DNA from: Hemileia vastatrix
Lineage: Eukaryota > Basidiomycota > Pucciniomycetes > Pucciniales > Zaghouaniaceae
Reading direction: 5' to 3'
Assembly: GCA_030280995.1 (NCBI GenBank)
Contig: JASXTE010000001.1
Span: 33,413,700 to 33,477,699, forward strand
DNA: 64,000 nucleotides
Positions 57,109 to 64,000 of this stretch are shown here, in pieces. The translations under genes were made by a program, and so were the position numbers. The notes below the pieces were generated by a model. That model had not been told where the DNA came from and searched no databases. It saw only the letters and a program-made list of their open reading frames with translations. How positions within the stretch are numbered: the stretch's first letter is position 1; each line of letters begins with the position of its first letter.

Positions 57109-57433
57109 AGTCTTGGTGGACCAAAGTGAACGTAATTTGCCAGTTTAAAGTCATAGGGGACCAATTATCGAAATTTTTCTGTTTGTTTCCAGTTTAAGGT
57201 CTTAGGAGACCAAATCCTATAGTTTATTTCCAGTTTTAGGTCATAGTGGACAAAAGATTGTGTCACTTGTATATTTTTTTGAAATTTTCTTCTTTAATAT
57301 TCAGTTTTAAGTCTTGATGGACTAAAAGATCCAATAGAGTTCCAAAATCTTTTTAAGTATTCAGTTTAAAGTGTTGACATACTAACCAATCAAAAAGTCT
57401 TGAAAATTAGCTAGTTTAAAGTCTTACAGAACT
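57109..57433 (-). repeat. Mini-dyad array in E
   Basis: Plus-strand starts 57109, 57149, 57198, 57239, 57310, 57370 and 57420, plus 58019 outside the array. Each is preceded by CCAGTTTAA-like sequence and reads AGTC or GGTC, six bases, GACC or GACT. Reverse-complemented it is the unit of B and D. Confidence 0.65.
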
Positions 57434-58384
57434 AACAAAATGTCTTGAGGTGAATTCCAGTATTTGTTGAACATTGGTAATCCACGTCTTTTGTTTCAAG
57501 ATATAATAAAAGAAAATAAAATATTTAAAATAATAATTATAAGAAAAAGAAAATAATTTTTTATTTTTGAAATTTGTAATTTTTAAACTTAAAATTTATA
57601 AAAAAAATGTCCTAAAATTTGAAAATTAAATTTAAATATATATAAAAAATCCCCCCAGTCATTTGATGAGCCATACCCCTGAAATCAGGCCCAAATACAA
57701 GTGCACCTTGATGTGGGATACACAAGTAAGAAATTAAAAAAAAGGACATAAATTAATTTCAAAAATTTGAAAAACATAATAAAAAAATAGAAATGATCAG
57801 TGGGTGGGCTCCCTCCAATTTATAAAAATGATTGATGACCACCAGTGATCATTATCTCTGAAAAAATTAATTTTAATAATTTTAAAGTGAAAATAAAATA
57901 AAATTCTAACATAAAAATTCAAAAATAAAATTTCATAAATTGAAAATAAAACATAAAAAATCCTTGAATCTGACTTTGAATTAGTGTAATTGTTTGAAAT
58001 AGTTTTGATCCAGTTTATAGTCTTATTGGACTTTCTATTTAAAAAAAACAAAGCAATGATTTAACTAGAAACAGGTAAACTATGGTAACAAACATTGTGG
58101 GGTAATTGGGTATAGAGCAGCCAGCCCATAAATTCCCCCCAAACTTTCCAATATTAAATTTAGAAAGTTTACATGTGAACTCTTCTACCAAAAAAAATTA
58201 TATTCCAACATAATCCTTCACCACAAACTTCTAACATTTGAATTTATTGATCAATAATTTAATGATAGTTTTAGTTTACACTCTCTTGTGGAGTAAATCT
58301 TCTTTAAACAATAATAGAGTATTTTATCCTCATTTTGGAGGAAATCTTCTAAAAAATAGTGTGCAGCTTATCCTAATTTTGGAG

Positions 58385-59735
58385 TTAGACCTTGGCACAC
58401 CTGGTGCCCCTAGGATAGAACCGCTTAACTTGATTGGCAGCTACCCTCTTTTTAAAACAACTCCAACCAACTCTCTTAACACGTATGAACCTCCAGATAC
58501 CTGTTTTCTAACTCTGTATGGTCCATTCTACCCCACTGAATTTCAAACTCGTATTATACATCAAGACTGTATCTCCAGTTTTCAAAGTATTCTGTAACCT
58601 ATGAGCCAACCTCTTATCCCAATATTTGACTGACTGATTCTTAATATTTATCATTTTTGAGTATTCCTTTTCTAGAGTTTCTTCTTTCTTTTCTAACTGA
58701 ACCATTCTTGCACATAATAACTCTTCAGTAGTTTTGACCATATCCCAATCTACTCCAAGATATGATTCAGCCTCTAAATAAACTGGTAAAACTGCTTTCT
58801 GTCCAAAGAATAGTTTGTATGGGAATATCCAGTTGTTCTTTTGGAAGTGATTCTGTCAGAAAATAAAACTAATTTTAAGTAGTGCTGCCACTTTTCACCA
58901 CTTGATCCACACACTTTAACCAAAGCATCTTTAATAATTTTATGCCCTCTTTCTACCATTCCTTCAGCTTCTAGATAGTATGGGGTCGCTACCCTAACCT
59001 TTGATCCAATTTTGACATAGCCTCTTTAAACCCTTTCTCAAATTCAGGACCTCCATCAACTGTTACCTACTTCATCACTCCATACCTATATACCCAATTG
59101 TTCATCAAAAATTCTTCCACATTCCTGGAATTCAAATTTATAAGAGGCTCTGCCTCTACCCAACCAGATAAGTCATCTGTCTACAATAAATTACTTATAT
59201 CTCCCCTCTTTAATATGAACAGCATCTAAACTAACCCTACCAAAAAGAATATTTTCACCAGTTGCATGTCCAGGTTCTTTTGGACTTAAATAACTTCTCT
59301 CTTGACATTATTTTTATGACTGAACCAATTTTTTAACCATAAAAATATATCAAAAATTTGTATAATGGTTTATCCAACTCCTCTATGCCCAAGATCTTCA
59401 TGCAATGAATTCATAACCAACTCTTGCCCTTTATTTTGAGTAATAACTACTTGAGGATTTGGATACTTCCTCCTCATTAATCTTCCTCTGGAGAGATAAA
59501 ATGCCAGTGACTTCCTTTTGATAGCCATCCACTCATCATTATCACTTTTTTCTGGTCTTTCTAACTTTAATAAATATTTAACCATTTTATAATAAAATCC
59601 AGTCTGTCTCCAGGAATCATCTCGAAAATACATTAATATTATTTCAAAGGGCACTTCCCTATCTCCTAAATCACCTGCACATGAATGAGCCAATAACTTT
59701 AAATCTTGACTTTGCCTTTTATCATACAAGATTTT
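58385..59735 (-). pseudogene. E integrase (B/D type)
   Basis: Begins in frame with YDKRQSQDLKLLAHSCAGDL (aligned to D at 31050), LKLERPEKSDNDEWMAIKRK, RRKYPNPQVVITQNKGQEL, and HHCC start LHEDLGHRGVG. The core keeps VTVDGGPEFEKGFKEAMSKL (second Asp intact) and a KLKEWWKEGIK-like Glu region. The C-terminal half has EKEYSKMINIKNQSVKYWDK, RLAHRLQNTLKTGDTVLMYN and ends FYPRGTRCAKV at 58385. Stops and slips near 58860, 59040 and 59290. Confidence 0.8.
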
Positions 59736-60173
59736 TTATATTTCCATCTTAGAAATATCATTACCCATAATAAACCAATTGCTTAAATTATCATTTTGCA
59801 TGACAAAAAATTCACAAATAGCTCTGACAAAACCACCATTATATTTGAAGAATACAGAGGTTTTGTATTTGCCAATAGGAATTAAGGTAGAACCATAACC
59901 TCTCCATTTTTCAGAAGTTATAGGTAATAATTTACTTAAATAATCCTTATCTACTGAAGCTAAAGACTTTTCAGAGACTACACGTCCTCCAGCACCAGAG
60001 TCAAGAGCTACATCAACATTTTTACCATTAATGATAACAGGTGCTTTCAAGGGGGATATGGCTACAGAATTGTTAGAAATATCTTTAATTATTTCAGCAT
60101 TTTCCACTGAAGATAAATTCAATACACATTCTTCAGATATATTATCTAAATAATGGACATCCTGTTCTAACAT
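59736..60173 (-). pseudogene. E aspartic protease (family A type), 3' truncated
   Basis: APVIINGKNVDVALDSGAGG contains the active site DSG; SEKWRGYGSTLIPIGKYKTS and WFIMGND match A1. It breaks after GNDISK at 59736, where A1 continues LLTKFGIKLDP, and integrase-type sequence follows. Confidence 0.85.
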
Positions 60174-61134
60174 TAAAACATCTTTAACAGAGTCATTGCC
60201 ATAGGAGATATTACTTTCACAATCACTAGAAGAATTATTGACATCAATTTCAGCTTCATCAGTGTCTTCATTTTGTTCAACAAGATGAATTTTCTTGTAA
60301 CAGACATATCCCTTTTTCCATGGTTTGTTACATTTATAACAAGTATTTGTTGCATATTTTTTAGGTGCAACTGGGGCAGAGGGTTTACCAGATTTTTCTG
60401 GGAGTTTTGTAGAAGGTTTATTCTGATCATTATAAGATTTACCAATGTAATTCTTTGGTTCATATCTATGGTTGAGTAGTACCTAATTACAGATATTAAT
60501 GAAAGAATAATTTTCCCTTACATGCTCAGTTCTAGCCACAATCAAATCTCTAAGAGAATTTGGTAATTTATACAAGATTTTATCTCTCCAAATATCATAA
60601 TCCATCTTTGGATCAATTGCTCTTAGGATTTTTGTTACTTTCATAAGAAAAACAATGGGCTTTTCAACAGAGGAGGATACATATTTAGTATTCTCATACA
60701 GTCTTTGCTGAGCTAACCTGAATTTTGAACCACCAAACTGATTCTCAATCAAGGATTTCCAATCATTCCATGTATAATGATTGTTATCTAAAAGGACAGA
60801 TTCATACCACATCAAGGCTACATTGGAAAATAAAGAAATTAGCTTAGAAAAAATTTCCTCATCAGGTAGTTTATAAGATCTCTTTAAATTATCAATTCTT
60901 TGGATAAAGTGTTGCCAATCAGAGGAAGAATCACCATCAAAGGTAGGATATTGGTCCAACTTAGGCCAATTTTTCTGACTACTGGGATGGTCCATTTTTT
61001 GGTTTGAATTATTCTTCAATAACAATTCCTGAAGTTTAGCCAGGTGTTCAGAAATTTCATTATTTACAGAAACAGCTGGTGCATGACCATCACAAGATTT
61101 TTTGCTAGTAGCAAAAGATTTTACAGACTCATTA
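60174..61134 (-). pseudogene. gag: E gag (capsid and knuckle, family A type)
   Basis: Capsid: NWPKLDQYPTFDGDSSSDWQ, LPDEEIFSKLISLFSNVALM and IENQFGGSKFRLAQQRLYEN, uninterrupted for about 220 codons, then a TAG at 60481. The knuckle reads CYKCNKPWKKGYVC: Tyr replaces the zinc-binding His. The 5' part is missing because a Harbinger inserted at 61135; the first codons (LTPPNE) run into the transposon end. Confidence 0.85.
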
Positions 61135-61152
61135 GGGGGTGTCAGTTCTGGC

Positions 61153-61277
61153 AAATCCGCACTTAAATTAAGTGCGGATTTCAAACAAAATCAGCACTTA
61201 CAAATCAGCACTTAAATTTTGCAAAAAAGTCACTTATTTCAAAAAAGGGTGTCAGTTATGACCTCAAATCAGCACTT
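61153..61277. repeat. Harbinger subterminal palindrome and AAATCAGCACTT sites
   Basis: 61153-61181 is a perfect palindrome, AAATCCGCACTTAA-A-TTAAGTGCGGATTT. AAATCAGCACTT recurs at 61188, 61202 and 61266. A second GGGTGTCAGTTATGACC resembling the terminus is at 61247. Likely transposase-binding sites. Confidence 0.65.
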
Positions 61278-61410
61278 TTTTCCCGTTTTTTTTCACAACC
61301 ACATTTTGGCCACAAAACATCCCTTCCTTTCTTACCCCATCCCTGTCACATGTGACACACTGACCTTCCTCGCTACCTACCCATCAATCCTCGGCACACA
61401 CCCCTTCCTG

Positions 61411-62415
61411 ACATTTTCAATATTTTGACCAGGCATGTTTACATTCTTTTTTACTTATTTCTTCTACTTTTTAATCTTTTTTCTTGTTATGTGCCAGTTT
61501 CATAATGCCTCCCAGACATTCCAAATCTCAAAAGGTAACTCAAAAATCTGCTTCGTCACAAAAGTCTCCTCGTAAAGCAAGGATTACATAGAAAAAAAAT
61601 CAGTGACTTTTTCTATTACTTACAACTGTTTTTACAGAATTGAAAACTATGTTTCAGCTAATATTTTATGGAAGTGAACTCTGTTCTTCGCCCGAAGAAC
61701 AGAGTTCATCCTCCTATTTTCACATTCTGTTTGCACCAATCTCCAACATTTTCAATATTTTGACCAGGCATGTTTACATTCTTTTTTACTTATTTCTTCT
61801 ACTTTTTAATCTTTTTTCTTGTTATGTGCCAGTTTCATAATGCCTCCCAGACATTCCAAATCTCAAAAGGTAACTCAAAAATCTGCTTCGTCACAAAAGT
61901 CTCCTCGTAAAGCAAGGATTACATAGAAAAAAAATCAGTGACTTTTTCTATTACTTACAACTGTTTTTACAGAATTGAAAACTATGTTTCAGCTAATATT
62001 TTATGGAAGTGAACTCTGTTCTTCGCCCGAAGAACAGAGTTCATCCTCCTATTTTCACATTCTGTTTGCACCAATCTCCAACATTTTCAATATTTTGACC
62101 AGGCATGTTTACATTCTTTTTTACTTATTTCTTCTACTTTTTAATCTTTTTTCTTGTTATGTGCCAGTTTCATAATGCCTCCCAGACATTCCAAATCTCA
62201 AAAGGTAACTCAAAAATCTGCTTCGTCACAAAAGTCTCCTCGTAAAGCAAGGATTACATAGAAAAAAAATCAGTGACTTTTTCTATTACTTACAACTGTT
62301 TTTACAGAATTGAAAACTATGTTTCAGCTAATATTTTATGGAAGTGAACTCTGTTCTTCGCCCGAAGAACAGAGTTCATCCTCCTATTTTCACACTCTGT
62401 TTGCACCAATCTCCA
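61411..62415 (+). repeat. Three 335-bp tandem repeats with internal palindrome
   Basis: Units start at 61411, 61746 and 62081 (ACATTTTCAATATTTTGACC) and are essentially identical; the third differs by one base near its end (CACACTCTG). Each contains ATGCCTCCCAGACATTCC, the start of the SANT-like protein (MPPRHSKSQK), ending at TAG, and a perfect 32-bp palindrome GAACTCTGTTCTTCG-CC-CGAAGAACAGAGTTC (61676, 62011, 62346). The repeated 66-codon open frames are by-products. Confidence 0.92.
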
Positions 62416-62790
62416 TCCCTTTCAATTCTATCAACACATGCTTGTCTTCCCTCCCCATGCCTTTCGCTATCCTCCCAGCCCCATTGTATGCCATCCTCTT
62501 TTGATCCCCATTTCACCCCTCTCAACCTCTCCCAGACCCTTTTCTTCATTTAAAATGCCTCGGAACCCTTAATCTTCCCTTCCAACTCTTTCCCAACCTT
62601 TGAGTGACTGAAAAAATATGTGTTTGCTGAAAATATGCGATTTCATGTTGAGTTGATGAAAGAAAACACAGAGAGAAAAAAAATAAGACTTTAACAGCAA
62701 ATTCAAAAACCAAAAAAATATGCAAAAAAATTTTCCATTCTCAGTGAATAATACATGCAAATTGATAATTTGAAGAGAAAGAGAAAAAAA
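62416..62790. other. Harbinger non-coding stretch
   Basis: C/T-rich to 62580, then AT-rich sequence matching 41865-42069. No gene seen. Confidence 0.5.
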
Positions 62791-63999
62791 TTAAAATTGC
62801 GTTGAAAAATGTTGGAGTGTTATTGGAAGGATTTTTGACCTTATACTAGTTGATTGAGAAATAGAAGTGTTGGATATAGTCGGAGGTGAATCAACTTGTT
62901 CATCTTCATACAGCTCTAACCATTGATCTTTGAGGTCAGCAAGTAGGTTATGAAGTATAGTGCAACACAGAATCCAGTTGATCACCGCCTCCATTTCAGA
63001 TTTATTTCTAAGAGGACTTCTTAATTCCCTTAAACTAGAAAAACGACCTTTCAAGATTCCAATAGAATGTTCAATACGTACTCTTGACTTTGCCAAATGA
63101 TTGTTGAATTTGGCATTTTGACTGTCTTCTGAAGCTGCTCCCCGAAAAGCAGGAAGTACATACTTTCCATTCACATAAGCAGAATCTGCAAGAAGATACT
63201 GATTTTCATCAAAGAATTTTTCAGGTTCATTTGAAATATGCATTCTTTGGAAGACGTAGGAGTCATGACATGAGCCAGGATAGCCAGCGAAGAATGATAT
63301 AAATTTTTTGTTTACGTCACATATAAGCTGAACGTTAATTGAATATCTATAAAGAAGATATATTTGTTTGTGTTAGTTTCAAGGAGGATGAAAGGAGTTA
63401 AAAATAATCTACCTCTTTTTACGGTCAAAGTAATTGTTTCCACCTTGACCAGGTTTCTGGCTCAAAGGAATAGTAGTACCATCAACAAAACCAATACATC
63501 CTGGAAAGCCCTCTGCTTGCATAACCTGAGATGATTCAAGTCGCTCTTCTTTTGTTGGCCAGGTGAGAAGTTGAGATTCCAAGGAGTTGATGGCAGTGAT
63601 ACATCGTTTGGTATAAGTGTTAACTGAACCATACCCTAAATCAAAGACATTTTCTAAACGTTTCAAAGCGGCTCCATTACCATTTGAACCCAAACGACAT
63701 AGTGTGATGGCCAATTGAATTGAAGGATGTCGTTGTTCTTTTTGAGAATTATTTTGAAATATGGGATGATCCTGAATAAGCTCAAGCAATTTAAGGAAAC
63801 ATTCCTGAGAAGTCCTGAACAGCTGTCTAAAACTGGGTGTAGATAGGTTAAGAAGTGTTTGGATGATGTACTTGGGGGTATGAAGTACTTGAGGCTTTCT
63901 GGGAAGAAGGTAACGTTTCCTGGCCATTTTTGATAAAACGACAAAATCTTCTTCTAGATCAGAATCGGAATCAGAGTCGAAGAGCAGTTCAAGCGCCAT
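62791..63999 (-). CDS. Harbinger transposase, two exons, apparently intact
   Basis: Exon 1 is 63999-63413 and exon 2 is 63346-62791, separated by a 66-bp intron (GTAGAT...TTATAG on the minus strand). Coding length 1143 nt, 380 residues, no stop. The start is MALELLFDSDSDSDLEEDF, an acidic N-terminus, followed by a helical DNA-binding part. The DDE_4-type nuclease has DGTTIPLSQKPGQGG (first D), LADSAYVNGKY (second D) and RVRIEHSIGILKGRF (E). The intron falls just after FDRKKR, so the two catalytic Asp are on different exons. It would cut and paste the element together with a SANT-like partner; that partner is only a repeated fragment here. The decayed copy at 42070-43260 is its homolog. Confidence 0.88.
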
Positions 64000-64000
64000 G

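Larger units (their letters stand above)
55569..58384 (-). other. E element long 3' internal region
   Basis: 2.8 kb between the integrase stop (58385) and the polypurine tract. On the minus strand it starts with the GGGCTGGCTGCTC block (about 58105-58118), then one dyad (58019), a hairpin module (57655-57718), the main dyad array (57109-57433), a conserved small frame (56714-56508) and the antisense gene, which lies on the plus strand. Confidence 0.7.
54485..61134 (-). mobile_element. Chimeric retrotransposon E
   Basis: Reverse strand: family-A-like gag and protease (61134-59736), a sharp switch at 59735 to a B/D-type integrase, a 2.8-kb 3' internal region with the antisense gene, a polypurine tract and a D-type LTR ending at 54485 in F. 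RT and RNase H are missing altogether. The 5' side is cut at 61135 by a Harbinger element. Confidence 0.75.
61135..64000. mobile_element. PIF/Harbinger transposon (left end in window)
   Basis: Left terminal repeat GGGGGTGTCAG at 61135 with TTA just outside (61132-61134), the usual 3-bp target. It is followed by a subterminal palindrome and repeated AAATCAGCACTT sites, three 335-bp tandem repeats and an intact-looking transposase on the minus strand. The right end is beyond 64000. It interrupts E's gag. Confidence 0.8.

Noticed and set aside
57109..57433. CRISPR-like array from regularly recurring short repeats
   Set aside because: Repeats are degenerate, irregularly spaced and inside a eukaryotic retrotransposon; there are no cas genes.
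61640..62504. Three identical 64-66 codon open frames
   Set aside because: By-product of the 335-bp tandem repeat; they span a palindrome and have no family resemblance.
1..64000. tRNA, rRNA or host protein-coding genes
   Set aside because: No cloverleaf A/B-box pair, no rRNA-like block and no gene outside mobile elements could be recognised by eye; a tRNA scan and a protein search would be needed to exclude small ones.

Overview
This 64 kb window holds only transposable-element DNA: I found no host housekeeping gene, tRNA, rRNA or CRISPR array. The very AT-rich base composition, Ty3/Gypsy (chromovirus) retrotransposons, PIF/Harbinger transposons with a companion SANT-like gene, a short 66-bp spliceosomal intron, and a broken TET/JBP-like 2OG-Fe(II) oxygenase all fit a large-genome basidiomycete, most likely a rust fungus. 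That assignment is inference from element types, not from a marker gene.

Left half (1-36622): nested retrotransposons. Family A has 1.5-kb LTRs (TGTCAG...CTGACA). Copy A1 (+) runs from before base 1 to 8030 and sits inside the integrase of copy A2 (-, 8031-16424). A2 sits inside the pol gene of D (+, 16425-17167 continuing at 30461-32429). A third family, B (17168-30456, 13.3 kb, 4-bp target duplication AAGT/ATGT), interrupts D's pol. A solo B LTR (13430-14956, target duplication ACGT) lies inside A2's 5' LTR. All copies carry stops or frameshifts. A1 is the best preserved and shows a full gag-PR-RT-RH-IN order with an AT-hook and a C-terminal chromodomain.

Middle (36623-50300): Harbinger remnants. 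These are an internally deleted right end, a SANT-like gene with a five-fold repeated 3' end, a broken TET-like oxygenase, a giant polypyrimidine/polypurine inverted repeat and a decayed transposase. They are followed by an unclassified element with about 600-bp inverted arms enclosing old LTR pieces, then sequence without recognisable genes.

Right (50300-64000): F (+), a decayed family A relative, is cut in its RNase H by E (-, 54485-61134). E is chimeric: family-A-like gag and protease joined to a B/D-type integrase, 3' region and LTR. E's gag is cut by a Harbinger element (61135 to the window end) with an apparently intact, once-spliced 380-aa transposase and three near-identical 335-bp tandem repeats.

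Main discovery candidate: the B, D and E elements share a 2.8-4.4 kb region between the end of pol and the polypurine tract. In all three copies it carries an antisense reading frame of about 220 codons that starts with a Zn2Cys6-like cysteine cluster of fixed spacing (CX2CX6CX12CX2CX6C), continues through a conserved Pro/Ser-rich middle and ends in a conserved helical tail. The same region carries an array of about 14-nt dyads (RGTC-N6-GACY followed by AAACTGG) with compensatory changes, and a second hairpin module. This looks like an antisense accessory gene plus cis elements of a retrotransposon lineage.
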